Positions 14,895 to 28,795 of a DNA stretch of 64,000 bases are shown in pieces. Each line of letters starts with the position of its first letter. Position 1 is the stretch's first letter. Under the pieces are notes generated by a model. That model ran no database searches. It was not told the origin of the DNA and worked only from the letters and a program-made list of their open reading frames with translations. The position numbers and the translations under genes were made by a program. Source of the DNA: Piromyces finnis. Taxonomy: Eukaryota; Neocallimastigomycota; Neocallimastigomycetes; Neocallimastigales; Neocallimastigaceae. The stretch covers positions 372,001 through 436,000 of the forward strand of contig MCFH01000044.1 of the NCBI GenBank assembly GCA_002104945.1, read 5' to 3'.

Positions 14895-15206
14895 ACTTGT
14901 CAAAAGAAAAAAAAAAAAACTTATTAAAAACCTCATTTTTAAATATTAAAATAAAATGATAAATTATAAATTATTTGCATAATTAACAATATATTTAACA
15001 TAAAATTATAATTCTTAAAACTTATTTATAAAAATAAATAGTGTAAAATTATATATATGTACCCTGTCCTTTTTTCTATTAAAAAAAAAAAAAAGCAATA
15101 AATATTTAAAATTAATAAATATTAAATATTCATCATATGTATATGTGAATATGCCCCTTTCGTATATTATATACGAACGAAAATTATAACACTACATTTT
15201 TAATAC

Positions 15207-15243
<37 letters not shown>

Positions 15244-15816
15244 TATTATTTTTATTATTTTAAATATTTTATTTGTTGAAATTTTTAATGATAATCTATA
15301 TTATTTTCTTCTATTATATATTTGACTTTTAACGATTTTTTTTTTTTTCTTGATATATAAAGAAAAAAACTTTTTATGAATTGAAATTTATAAAAATGAA
15401 TTTAAAGAATTACATATTTAGTTCTTTTCTTTTGTTTTTTTTTATAATATTTCTTTTGATATTATTATTTAGATTATATAAATTAATTTTTGATAAAAAA
15501 TATATGTTTAATAATAACTTTTTTTTTTAATTTTTCTTATTTTTAAAACATTATTTCTAATATCATTATTACATATTATAACTCATGTATATGATATTTT
15601 AATATAATAAAAAAATCAAGTAAATATATCAGTACAATTATTATACTTTATTTCTTTAATCTTTTTATTATCATTAGCATTGTTTTTATCATTTTTGTAT
15701 TTAAAAAAAAGTTAAAATATTTATATTATAATACAATTAGTTGTTTATTGAATTTATTCATTTTTCTTTCATTTCTAAAAAAAAAAAAGAATAATGGTGA
15801 AAGCGCTTTACTGAAT
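14895..15816. other. Intergenic between convergent SURF4-like and Hsp10 genes
   Basis: AT-rich spacer of 0.9 kb with a (TTA)n tract near 15212-15242. No gene was seen on either strand. Confidence 0.7.
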
Positions 15817-16405
15817 TTATTGAAGCTTAGCTAAGAAATCGGTATCACGGTATAAGACGAATTCTTCCTTACCAATGTTAACAGTGTTACCACCAAAGTT
15901 TGGAAGAAGAACACGATCTCCTGGCTTGACAGCCATTGGGATAAGTTTACCAGTTTGTGGGTGAGTAAGACCTGGACCAGTAGCAATAACAACAGCTTCA
16001 TTTAAAGTTTCTTGTGATTTTTGTGGAATGTAAATACCACCATTGGTTTTACTTTCTGGCTTAACACGTTGAACAAGAACTCTATCGAATAATGGAACAA
16101 CCTTCTTACCAACAGAAGCAATGTTCTATAATAGATTAATAGAAATTTTTAGATTAGCGTCATTTATTTTAAAATAAAAATATATAACAATAAATCAATG
16201 ACTTTAATTTGTTACTAAATTTTCATTTAAAATTTAAAATAATATTTATAAAGTTCTTTAATAAATTATTTTAATTGGTATCTCATTATTTCAAAAAATG
16301 TTTAATTAAAAGTCTTATTAATTATTTAAATATAATTTTACATACGGAAGAGAAGCGAAGAGACATTCTCATTGGATTAACTCTGGTAACTAAAGAATTG
16401 AACAT
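15817..16405 (-). CDS. Chaperonin 10 (Hsp10/GroES), organelle-targeted, two exons
   Basis: Co-chaperonin that caps Hsp60 rings. Exons: 16405-16346 and 16125-15817, phase 0, giving 122 residues (human HSP10 is 102). The extra N-terminus MFNSLVTRVNPMRMSLRFSS is Arg/Ser-rich without acidic residues, as expected of a mitochondrial or hydrogenosomal presequence, and is encoded almost exactly by exon 1. The mature part has PLFDRVLVQRVKPESKTNGG, the mobile-loop IYIPQ block, and KPGDRVLLPNFGGN. It is divergent from the Hsp60 gene across a 2.1-kb gap. If this is an anaerobic fungus, the target organelle would be the hydrogenosome. Confidence 0.96.
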
Positions 16406-18494
16406 TTTTGATAAATACTATAAAATATAAATTTCTGATTAAATTTATAAAAAAATATTATTTTAATAAAAAAAAAAGTTTTAAAAAAATTTTTATAACA
16501 CTTTTATTATTAAAAAAATTTCAAAAACTATTTTTGTAATATATTATAATATATTGATAATAAATGATCTAATTAATAATGTATGTAAAAAGAAAAATAC
16601 TAATATTGATAGTTATAAAAATTATAAAATAATATGAATACTTTGTACAAGAAATAAAACAATAGCGGTATTTCTATATAAATAGGAAGTTACACTTTAA
16701 AAATAACTCAAATCTCAAATTCATTAATACTACTTTCGAGAAATTGTAAAAATAAAATTATTTAATAAGAGGAAAATCCTATATTATACAAATAAAAAAA
16801 TTTATAATACAAAAGTTATATTAAAGAACTTTAAGATTTTATTTAATTCTTATTTTACTATATGTTATTTAAATTTATGTATATTAATTATTATTATTAT
16901 TTTATTTTAATTTTTATTCTTTTATAATAATGTGCCTTGTTTTTTTTATTTTACTACTACCAAAATTTATGGTAGCTTTTTTTTTTTTTTCTGATTTAAA
17001 GTATTTTTTATTATACATAAATCTTTTGAAAATCTACCAATTAAATTTTTTTATGATTAAAAATTTTTTTTTTGTAAAAGAAAATATAAAGGAAAAAGCT
17101 TAATTTAGAAAATAATATATTAAAATTAATTGTAATACATGAACCAAAAAAAAAGTAAAATTTCTTAAATGCTAATTTTCTCTACTTTACAATATATTAA
17201 TGAATATATTGTAATATGTTACATTTTCGAAAATTTAAGTTAATTTTATTTTAAATGGATAAAATTTGAATATCCGAGGAATTGATTAGAAAAAATTACT
17301 TTGAAATGTAATAACATTATAATTATAATGAATATGTAATTAAGTCCTTAAGAAATTAACAATATGTCAATTTTTTTATGGTAATTTTAAAGATGTTGTA
17401 GTACTGCATTTAAGCAACATAATTTATAGAATTATTTTTTGTAATATTAATTAGTATTAATATGATGATTTAATATTATTTTCATAATCTATGTAGTTTT
17501 TAATAAAATTATATTTTTTTTCCTAAAAGAATAAAAATAAATATTTATCGAAAATATTATTAAAGTCATTTTATGTATATTAACTATATTTTCAAAATAA
17601 TTTACACCTTAATATACAAATTATTATATTGAAGGTGTAAATTTCATTAAAAATATATATATAATTACTTTCTTATTATCAATTTTTGTTTATTACTATA
17701 AATTTTTTTTCAATATATATTATTAATATATAAAAATAAAATTAAGGAAAAATTTTATAGTGTATTTTATATATTATTTCAATCAAATCCTACATATATT
17801 AATTTTTATTACAAACTAGCAAATAAGTTAGAAATAATGTAGTTGTAATAATTTTTTTTATTCTTTGCTTCTTAATTTATTTATTTTAATTTTATTTTAA
17901 ATCAAAGTTTCTTTGAATACTTTAAAATAAAATTATATCTTTTAATATTTATTTATTGAAAATAGGTTTATATTAAATTAATAGGTAAATATGGCATTAA
18001 CAAGAAATAATTAGGTTTAGTTTTAACTTTTATTAATACTAGTATATATAAAAGTTTCCATTTCTAAAAAAATTTCCAAATACATTTAATATATATAATA
18101 TACACATGATTTTGATGAATTAATCAATATTTTAATATCATATTTTTAAAAAGTACCTAATTTGTTACATAACATTTCAATATTAACATTAATATATACT
18201 TTATATGCATAAATTATTAATTACTACTTTATTATTATAAAATACAGTCAATAATATTTGTTTTATACTTATATGGAAACAAAGAACAAAAAAAAAAAAT
18301 AAATATGTTAACATAATTTTCTAACATTTTATGCTTTTTTTTTAAAAAAAAAAGTGTAAATATTAAAGATGGAAAGAATTTAAATTAACTGAATAATAAT
18401 TTTAATTTTAAAATAATTTAAATTAAATGAAATATAAATTAATAAATATTAAATCTTTATATAATAATAAAATAGATATAGAATTGAAGATAAG
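16406..18494. other. Divergent intergenic region between hsp10 and hsp60
   Basis: About 2.1 kb of AT-rich sequence. One TTCnnGAA pair (16735-16742) fits a minimal heat-shock element, but a two-unit match is expected by chance. No coding exon was seen. Confidence 0.5.
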
Positions 18495-20539
18495 ATGTTA
18501 TCTCAAAAATCTTTAAATTGTAAACAAATGATAAAATCTGGTTTCAGAAGAGCAATTGCTCCATCTGTTTCCATGACTACTAGTACTATAGCACTTAATG
18601 CTAAGCGTAACTATTCTAGCAAGTACAAGGATATTATCTTCGCTCAAGAAGGTAGAGACAAGCTTGCTAAGGGTGTTAATATTTTAGCTAAGGCTGTTTC
18701 TGTCACTTTAGGTCCAAAGGGAAGAAACGTATTAATTGGTATGATTAAATAAAAAATTAATAATTATGGAATAAAATTAAATAAAAATTTTTATTATAAA
18801 AAATTTATAAATTTAAATATAAAAATTAATTGAAAATAAATTTTTTATAATTCAAAAAAGAACAAGAATTCGACCCACCAAAGATTACTAAGGATGGTGT
18901 TACAGTTGCTAAATCCATTGAACTTGAAGATAAATTTGAAAATTTAGGTGCTAAAATTGTTCAAGATGTTGCTATCAAAACAAATGATGAAGCAGGTGAT
19001 GGTACCACTACTGCTACAGGTATAATTTATTTATAAAATAAAAAAATTATTAATTAAATATATCAATCTTAATAAAATTAATAAAAAAATAATTATTACA
19101 TTATTAAATATAAATTATTTTAAAATTTTAAAATATTAGTTCTTGCTAGAGCTATTTTTGCTGAAGGTTTAAAGAATGTTTCTGCTGGTGTTAACCCAGT
19201 CGAACTTAGAAGAGGTGTTCAACAAGCTGTTGATGTTGTTGTTGATTTTCTTAAAGAACAAGCCCACTCTATTTCTACTTTTGAAGAAATTGCTCAAGTT
19301 GGTACTATTTCTGCAAATGGTGATAAGCATATTGGTAATCTTTTAGCCGAAGCTATGAAAAAGGTTGGTAAGGAAGGTGTAATTAATATTCATGAAGGTA
19401 AAACTCTTGAAGATGAATTAGTTATTACTGAAGGTATGAAATTCGAAAATGGTTACTTATCTCCACACTTTATTACTGACAATAAGGGTAAAAAATGTGA
19501 ACTTGAAAACCCATATATTTTAATTTGTGAAGAAAAGATTTCTGTTGTTCAAGATATTGTTCCAGCATTAGAAATTGCTGCTAATAACCGTAGACCACTT
19601 TTAATTATTGCTGATGATGTCGAAGGTGACGCTTTAGCTACTTGTGTTCTTAATAAGGTTCGTGGTCAAGTTCAAGTTTGTTGTATTAAGGCTCCAGGAT
19701 ATGGTGATCACCGTAAGAACAATTTAGGTGATATTGCTTGTCTTACTAATTCCACTGTTATGAGCGCTAATGTTGAATTAACTTTAGATAAACTTACTGA
19801 AGAACATCTTGGTACTTGTGAAAGAATTACTGTAACTAGAGAAGATACCGTCTTCTTAAACGGAGCCGGTGATAAAGATAAGATTACTGAAAGATGCAGA
19901 CAAATTAGAAGTATTATTAAGGAAGCAGATCTTTCTATTTATGAAAGAGAAAGACATGAAGAACGTTTAGCTAAATTAACTGGTGGTGTTGCTGTCATTA
20001 AGGTTGGTGGTGTCTCAGAAGTTGAAGTTGGCGAAAGAAAAGATAGATTTGTTGATGCTTTACATGCTACTCGTGCAGCAATTGAAGAAGGTATTGTTCC
20101 AGGAGGTGGTACAGCTTTACTCAAGGCCTCAAAGGTTCTTACCAATTTAAAGGCTGATACTTTTGATCAACAACTTGGTGTTGATCTTGTTAAGAAAGCC
20201 ATTCAAGAACCATGTAAGAAGATTGTTAATAATGCTGGAGGTGAAGGTTCTGTTGTTGTTGGTCGTCTTTACAACAGTTTTGAAGTTAAGGGTGTTGAAG
20301 ACAAGGCCGTTAATAAGAAGGATTACAAACCATTCACTTACGGTTTTGATGCCTACAAGGGTGAATACTGTGATATGCTTAAGGCTGGTATCATTGATCC
20401 AGTTAAAGTTGTTCGTACTGCTATTCTTGATGCTAGTGGTGTTGCTAGTTTATTAACTACTTCTGAATGCATGATTGTTGATGGTGAAGATGAACAACCA
20501 CCAGCTGCTCCAGCTGGTATGCCAATGGGTATGATGTAA
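18495..20539 (+). CDS. Chaperonin 60 (Hsp60/GroEL), organelle-targeted, three exons
   Basis: ATP-dependent folding chaperonin of the mitochondrial type. Exons: 18495-18738, 18861-19019, 19140-20539; phases 1 and 1; 600 residues. The presequence of about 55 residues is rich in Ser, Lys and Arg and ends KRNYSS, matching the R-x-Y/S processing pattern, before [18 protein letters not shown]. Signature blocks include [24 protein letters not shown], the ATP-site [14 protein letters not shown], and [16 protein letters not shown]. The C-terminus is a short PAGMPMGMM tail, like the GGM tail of the family. The large final exon carries the apical and second equatorial segments. In Neocallimastigomycota this protein works in hydrogenosomes. 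Confidence 0.97.
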
Positions 20540-22589
20540 AATAATTAAAAGTATTTGTTACTGAAGCCCACTGTCATAGTAAGAAATATCATATATTTTT
20601 AAATTTTAAACGTTATTTCATATACTTTCTTTTTTCAATATAAAATTTAATTTTTTTTAATCTATTTATAATACCATATATAAAAATTTTTTTTAATTTT
20701 CGTAAGAATAATCAATAATACAATATTTAAATAAATATTATTTATATAAAGAATATATATAAAATTCTTAACGTTGTAAAAATATTTTTTATCATTGTTT
20801 CTAATAAACAAAAATATCCCATTTCAAAATAAAGAAATCAGTAGTGAAAAGGGATATTGAAAAAATTATTTTATAAATATAAAATCTTAACAAAAAATAT
20901 ACACTTGAAAAAAAAAACATAAATGATAAAAAAAAAGTAAATTGAAAATTGAAGTAAATTTGCTTTTATCGCTAGATGGATAAAAAAAGGATAGTAAAAA
21001 ATATTTTTATTGTCTATAATTTAATATATAATCAAAGAGAATAGAAAATAATGAATAAAATGCATATATATAATTAAATAAATGAATAATAAAAAAAAAA
21101 AACAATAAAAAAAATCTTTATATATATGCAGATTAAAAATAAGAAATAATGAAAATAAAGAAAAAAAAATAATAATAATAAAAATAATAAAAAAAAATAT
21201 AAAATAAATTTTTTTAAATGAATAAATGATGTGTTATTCTATAAATAATATTAGTAATTATTGTTTAAGTATTGCAAAAGAATTATATAATTATAATGAT
21301 ATTAGTAGAATTAAAGTAATATTCAACTAACGGTTTATTTCATTTAACTTCAAATATAAATATTATAATTAAATTAACAAATTTAAATGCTGTTAGATTC
21401 ATAAATTTTTAAACTTAACTATTTAAAATTACAATAATATATCTATTAATTATCATATATTTCAAGAAGAGTATTTTAAAAAGTATATTACAATGAATTA
21501 AATTAAAATATCGTATCATAAAATTTAATTAATAATGAACAAAAAAATAAAATGTTTTCATAAATGTATTTTTCTCTTAATTAAATTTAATTTATTTTTT
21601 TTTTTTTCAAAAATCTAAATTAAAACTCTAAATATATAATATTAGACTTCCAAAATATTATAAAATTAAAACTTTAAAATTATTTTTTTTTTTTTATTTT
21701 TTATTTTCAAATACTGAACCTTTAATTATACTATATTTTATCAGCATAATAATAAAGAAAAAAAGTTTTTATTTTTTTATAAATAAAAATAAAAACATTG
21801 AATTTATTATTATGGTGATGTTTTAATACAATAAATATTGACTATAGTTCATTTAATGTTTCATGAGATAATTACTTATTATGAAAATTATACTGTTTCT
21901 ATTTTGTAAAAAAAAAAAAAAAAAATTTATTGAATGTTAATTCGAAATCTCTTTATAACTAACTTTAAATATTATGAAATTCTCATTAACTAATAGATAC
22001 AGAAAAATTTTATTAAATCTAATTTTTAATATAATAAAATTAGTAAAAATATTCACTTCATTGATTATCAAATAATTAATAATTGGATATGAAAACATAA
22101 AGTATTATACATTTAAAAAAAGAAATTATTAAAAAGGTACTATATTGATGTAAATTTTAGTTATAAATATTTTTATTTTATATTTAGCAGCCACTTTTTT
22201 AAAAAAAAAAATAGGTATCAATTAGAAGAAATTTAACCTAACATAGCAAAAATTTAATTTAAATATTGATATAATTATTATCAAAACTTATATTTTTTTA
22301 TTTTTAATTCTTTTGTTTTATATTTTTTTTGTATGCTACATTAAAAAAATATATTTATAATACATAATAAAAGCTTTAATTTCTTAATCATTACTATATA
22401 TGAATATCATGTATATGAAATTAATTTAAGAGAAAAGGGATAATATAATTGAATTTCTATAGAAATATTGTATAACAGATTATTCTAAAGAAAATAACAA
22501 AAGTTCGATATTTTGATATATCAAATTGAAATGAACGCTCCACCTGAAATTATTAAAAATTATAAATGTAAAGCACTCAATCAATATAT
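20540..22589. other. Intergenic, AT-rich, no gene seen
   Basis: Two kilobases of A/T-rich sequence downstream of hsp60 with short homopolymers. No supported coding sequence before the ankyrin remnant begins. Confidence 0.65.
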
Positions 22590-24454
22590 TAAAAAAAGAT
22601 AATAAAATAAAATTACGACATTAGTAAATAATAATACAGACATTGCAAAGATATTAATAAAACATAATGTAAATTTAAATTTTTTAATTACGATATTACA
22701 TATAATTAATAAAGTCAAGGACTTTTAAACCACAAATTTTTGGAAATAATTTAATACAAATTCATTATGGAATTTTTAAATTTATATAAAAATAAAGAAT
22801 TATATAAAAAAAATAATTGATTATGAAAATATAATATAAAAATAGTAATGTATCAAAAAGTAATAGCAAATAAAATTATTATCTATTAAGAATTTTATTG
22901 GTAAATGAAAGTAGCAAAGAAGAAGAAATCTTAATTAGAATAATAAATATGATTTATTAAAATATTCAGTAAAACCAACAATTATAATTTTGTTAAAAGT
23001 ATTTTATACTAAAAGCATATTAATAATAGATATATTCATTATGAAAGAATTATTATTGGGTCTATAAAAAAATTTGGAAATAGCATAATTTCTCATTAAA
23101 AATTTTATATAGTCTTCCAGCTGTTTAAAGTATAGAAACTTTTCTTAAATCTTAAATATTATAATTGATATTTTAATTTAATATCAAATTTGATGATAAA
23201 AATGAATAATATTATCTTAGTCTGATATTTGGTTGAAGACAATAATTTTATGCAATTATTGTTGAAGATATGAAAGATGAACTACCAATTACTATAGCAT
23301 TTTATTCAAATAATATGGAGATATTTATATATTTGATAAAATATGAAGTTAATAGCAATACCAAAAATAAAATTGGAATATTTTTATTATGAATGACTAT
23401 ATAAAATAGATTGATATTATAAATAAAGTGTTTAATAAAGTATAATGTTGATATTACTATAGAAAATTCTTCTGGTAATGCTCTAATTATATAAGTAGTT
23501 TTAAAGAATAATCCAAATATTGTAAAAAACCAATTATTAATTACAGTTTAGAAAATAAAAAAATCTTAATATTACAGAAAAAGATGAAAACGACAATTCC
23601 CCATTAGCAAATACTGTAAAACATAATGATACTGATATTGGTAAATACTAAATTCATTATGTTAATAAAATTGTGATCTCTATTAATATAAACAGAAAAA
23701 GATATTAACGTAAATTCATTACTACCCTATGCTGTTCATCATAATAATTTAGATATTATTATCACTCTTATAAATTATGGAATAAGTCATAATAATAATA
23801 TGAATACTTTAGATCCAGAAAGTAATACTCTTAATAATATCATATATAAAAATTATATGAAAATATTCAAATATTTATTAAGTTGAATTTCTAGATATTA
23901 ATCAAACAGATTTTATAATACAATATTATTATGCTATTGAGAAGGGCGATATGATGAAAAATGAAAAAATTTATTAATATTGGGGCAAACATTATTTTAA
24001 ATAGGATTATCTATTAAGGAAATATAGAAATTCTAGAGATATTATTGGAATATAATAACCAATTATTAAACGATAAAAATTATTTGAAATAACACCTTTT
24101 ATTTCGATAACTATATCTAAGAATTATACTATATAACATAAAGAAACTATTATTGAAAATTTAATAGAAAAGGGTGTAAATATAAATATGCCATGGAATT
24201 AATATGAAGATCCATCATTACTATTGATTTATGACTATCAAGAAGGTTATTCTTCAATTATTGGCTTTTTAATTTGCAATAGGGCTAATATAAATATAAA
24301 ATACAATAAAGGTAAAAGTTCTTTTATAATTAAGTACCCAATAGAAAATGGTGCAGATGTTAATATTAAAAATAATGAAAGGAAATCTCCATTACATTAT
24401 GAAGATGAAAATGTTACAGAATATTTGGTTATATCAAATAACAGTAGATATTAA
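22590..24454 (+). pseudogene. Decayed ankyrin-repeat gene, first of a tandem trio
   Basis: Translated fragments in all three plus frames match the two intact genes downstream, in the same order. They include TDIAKILIKHN near 22640, EFLNLYKNKELY near 22770 (intact copy: ELLKIYKNKEPF), LPITIAFYSNNMEIFIYL near 23290 (intact: YPIITAFYSNNLEIFEYI), and IENGADVNIKNNERKSPLHY at about 24350. Many stop codons and frameshifts break the frame. Only the last piece, 24224-24454, stays open (76 codons). Size and colinearity suggest a full-length paralogue that has lost function rather than a partial copy. Confidence 0.82.
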
Positions 24455-24834
24455 TAAATGTTAATATAATTTATTAATTCTATTTTGTAAAATAAATAAG
24501 TTTAATTTCAACAATTATATATGTAACTAATAAACATTTATTTATTTGTAGTTTTCTTTATATATATTTTATAGAACATATTTTATTTTTTAGAATTTAA
24601 GGTTGATTTTGTATAAATTTTAAATTTAATTTTTCGAAGTACATATAAAAGTTTAAAAATAATAATTCTTTCTTATATTAATAATAAGAATAAACAAAAA
24701 AACCACTTCTCCAATTTAGTAGTATTAACACTGTATTAAATATATATATATTAAAAAAAGGATTTATTATTATTATCAATATTATTATTATAATTTAATA
24801 TTAATTTTATTTAATTATAATATAATTAATTATT
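24455..24834. other. Short spacer upstream of the first intact ankyrin gene
   Basis: AT-rich and non-coding. It presumably holds the promoter of the downstream ankyrin gene; no motif was recognised. Confidence 0.6.
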
Positions 24835-27252
24835 ATGGAATATATTGAGGAATTAAGAGAAGATATAATTGATTTGATCAATAAAAATGATATAAATAAT
24901 TTTGAAAAATACATAAAAAATAATTATATAACGTTAAAAGATTTAAATGATAAAAGCTTTGATATATTAATTTATTCCATTGAAAATAATGCCTCATATG
25001 AAATGATTAAATTCATAATTGACCAGTGTCAATATGAAACATTAAATTATTTTATTGTTAAAGATGGTATATTTAAAATTCCTTTATTTTATGCAATCAT
25101 TAAAAATAATTTCAGAGTAGCTAATTTATTGTTGGAAAGAAAAGCAGATATAAATTTTACTCTAAACAAAACCAGTATTGTATATTATTTATTTAAATTA
25201 AATTTCCTTAATAAAGCAAATTTAAGATATATATTAAATAAAGGATTCAATATTAAATATATTACTTACAATATCATTGATGAGTTTATTCAAACTTTCC
25301 AGAATGAATTCTTAAATATTTTTTCAGATCATATTTACTTTTCCCTTGTTTTAAATTTACTTAAAGTTTATAAAAACAAAGATCCTATAAATGATCAACA
25401 ATTAAAAAAACTTTTAATTAATAATAAAGATAAAATAACAGTTGATGAATGTCTCTACAACAACGCCATTAATATTAATAATTACCATGCTATTAAATTT
25501 TTATTTTGTCATGATTGTAGTGATCAAGATATTATTTTTCGAAGGATTAATAAATATGAAATATTAGAGAAAGCCATTAAATTAAATGATTACTATTTTA
25601 TGAAAAATATATTAAATTATGAAATGTTTAATACCAGAAATATTAATTCTAGAAAATTATTTTTAGATGCTAATAAGACAAATAATATTAATATTATGAA
25701 ATTACTCATTAGAAAATCATTAGAATTCTGTCCAGATAATTTTGTTAATACAAATAATGGTGTCTCAAAAATATATAATATCAATTATTTGAATTTAATT
25801 TTAAATTCTGCTATTGAAGCATTAAACATTAATTTAATAAGATATTTAATAGAGGGAGATGAATTTAAAAATCAAATAGATATTAATGTACCAGATATTA
25901 ATGGTAATTACCCTATTATTTCAGCATTCTATACAAAGAACATTGATATATTTAATTATTTATTGGATAAAGGAGCTGACTATAATGTTAAGAACATAAA
26001 TGGCATTCCTCTTCTATCTTTAGCAATTGATAATAATCCTTGCATTGTCAAATATCTATTGAAAAGAAAAATAAATATTAATGAAAAAGACGCAAGTGGA
26101 ACTTATCCTCTTATTAAAGCAATTAATAAAAATAATATTGATACAGTTATTTTATTAATTGAATATGGTATCACTAATAATATTGATATGAATATCATAG
26201 ATATGAATGGTAATACCCCAATTACATTAGCCTATAAATTGAATTTTGATAACATTTTTAGATTTTTATTAAAATATTTAGATATTAATAAAAAGGATTC
26301 AAAAGGAAATAGTATATTATACTATGCTATATTTAGAAATGATACTGACACAATCAAAGATTTAATTAATTTAGGAGCAGATATCAATTTTAAGGATAAA
26401 TTTGGAAATTCGGCTACTCACATTGCAATATTTAAAAGAAATCAAAATATTTTAAGAATTCTACTCAATAATAGTAATTTATTATTAAATGTTCCAAATA
26501 ACAAGGGTGAAACACCTATATTTACTATAATAAATATTCCTAATTATAGTATTGATGAAAAATTAATAATTATTGATAGTTTAATTAAACGTGGTACAGA
26601 TATTAATTTTGAAGATAATGATGGATATACACCTTTAATTTGTGCTATTCAAACAGGCTCATTACCTATTATTGAATTATTAATAGAGAATGGAGCTAAT
26701 GTAAATCATATAATTAAAAACAAAAATAAATCAGTGTTGACCTTTGCAATTGAGTTAAGTGAATTAGAAATTGTGAAGCATTTGGTGAATTGTGGTGCTG
26801 ACGTTAACTTTAAAAATGAAAGTGGTGTATCAATTCTGGGTGAAGCTATTGATAACTTAAAATGGGAAATATTTAAATTTTTAGTAAATTTCAATGCAAA
26901 TAATTGTATGTCAGGTGATATATATGAAAAAGATATAGTTGAAAAGGTAATTGCTAATAATAAATTGGATATACTAAAATTTCTAGTAATTAATAATTTG
27001 AATATTAATATGAAAGATAAAGAGGGTAATACACCTTTAGCTTATGCTATTAAAGCTCAAAATAGTGATATTGTTAAGTATTTAATTGAAAATGGTGCAA
27101 ATATAAACCATAAAAATAATAAAGGACAATCTTATGATGATGTTAATTTGGCGTATAACTCATATATTAATAAAGGATATCAATATTATACAGATGTAGG
27201 AATGAAAATTAAAGATCTTAAAACAAGCATACGCAGAATTAGACATCATTAA
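24835..27252 (+). CDS. Ankyrin-repeat protein (805 residues, intronless)
   Basis: Single-exon gene, very Asn/Ile/Lys-rich. The N-terminal third (about residues 1-330) holds a family-specific region with the stretch FIIDQCQYETLNYFIV and degenerate ankyrin-like helices. From about residue 350 onward roughly a dozen ankyrin repeats can be read, with the usual G-x-x-P-L...A and L-I-x-x-G-A-D-I-N pattern (NGNYPIISAFYTKNIDIFNY, DGYTPLICAIQTGSLPIIEL, EGNTPLAYAIKAQNSDIVKY). No signal peptide, membrane segment or catalytic domain was seen. A protein-binding scaffold role is the family expectation; partner and pathway are unknown. It is paralogous over its whole length to the gene at 28796. Confidence 0.92.
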   Translation: MEYIEELREDIIDLINKNDINNFEKYIKNNYITLKDLNDKSFDILIYSIENNASYEMIKFIIDQCQYETLNYFIVKDGIFKIPLFYAIIKNNFRVANLLLERKADINFTLNKTSIVYYLFKLNFLNKANLRYILNKGFNIKYITYNIIDEFIQTFQNEFLNIFSDHIYFSLVLNLLKVYKNKDPINDQQLKKLLINNKDKITVDECLYNNAININNYHAIKFLFCHDCSDQDIIFRRINKYEILEKAIKLNDYYFMKNILNYEMFNTRNINSRKLFLDANKTNNINIMKLLIRKSLEFCPDNFVNTNNGVSKIYNINYLNLILNSAIEALNINLIRYLIEGDEFKNQIDINVPDINGNYPIISAFYTKNIDIFNYLLDKGADYNVKNINGIPLLSLAIDNNPCIVKYLLKRKININEKDASGTYPLIKAINKNNIDTVILLIEYGITNNIDMNIIDMNGNTPITLAYKLNFDNIFRFLLKYLDINKKDSKGNSILYYAIFRNDTDTIKDLINLGADINFKDKFGNSATHIAIFKRNQNILRILLNNSNLLLNVPNNKGETPIFTIINIPNYSIDEKLIIIDSLIKRGTDINFEDNDGYTPLICAIQTGSLPIIELLIENGANVNHIIKNKNKSVLTFAIELSELEIVKHLVNCGADVNFKNESGVSILGEAIDNLKWEIFKFLVNFNANNCMSGDIYEKDIVEKVIANNKLDILKFLVINNLNINMKDKEGNTPLAYAIKAQNSDIVKYLIENGANINHKNNKGQSYDDVNLAYNSYINKGYQYYTDVGMKIKDLKTSIRRIRHH

Positions 27253-28795
<1,543 letters not shown>

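Noticed and set aside
16735-16742. TTCnnGAA in the hsp10/hsp60 gap as a heat-shock element
   Set aside because: Only two adjoining GAA-type units; a functional element normally has three or more, and such pairs occur by chance in AT-rich DNA.
22531-22602. Short ORF starting MNAPPEIIKNY as the start of the decayed ankyrin gene
   Set aside because: It ends after about 23 codons and does not resemble the N-termini of the intact paralogues.
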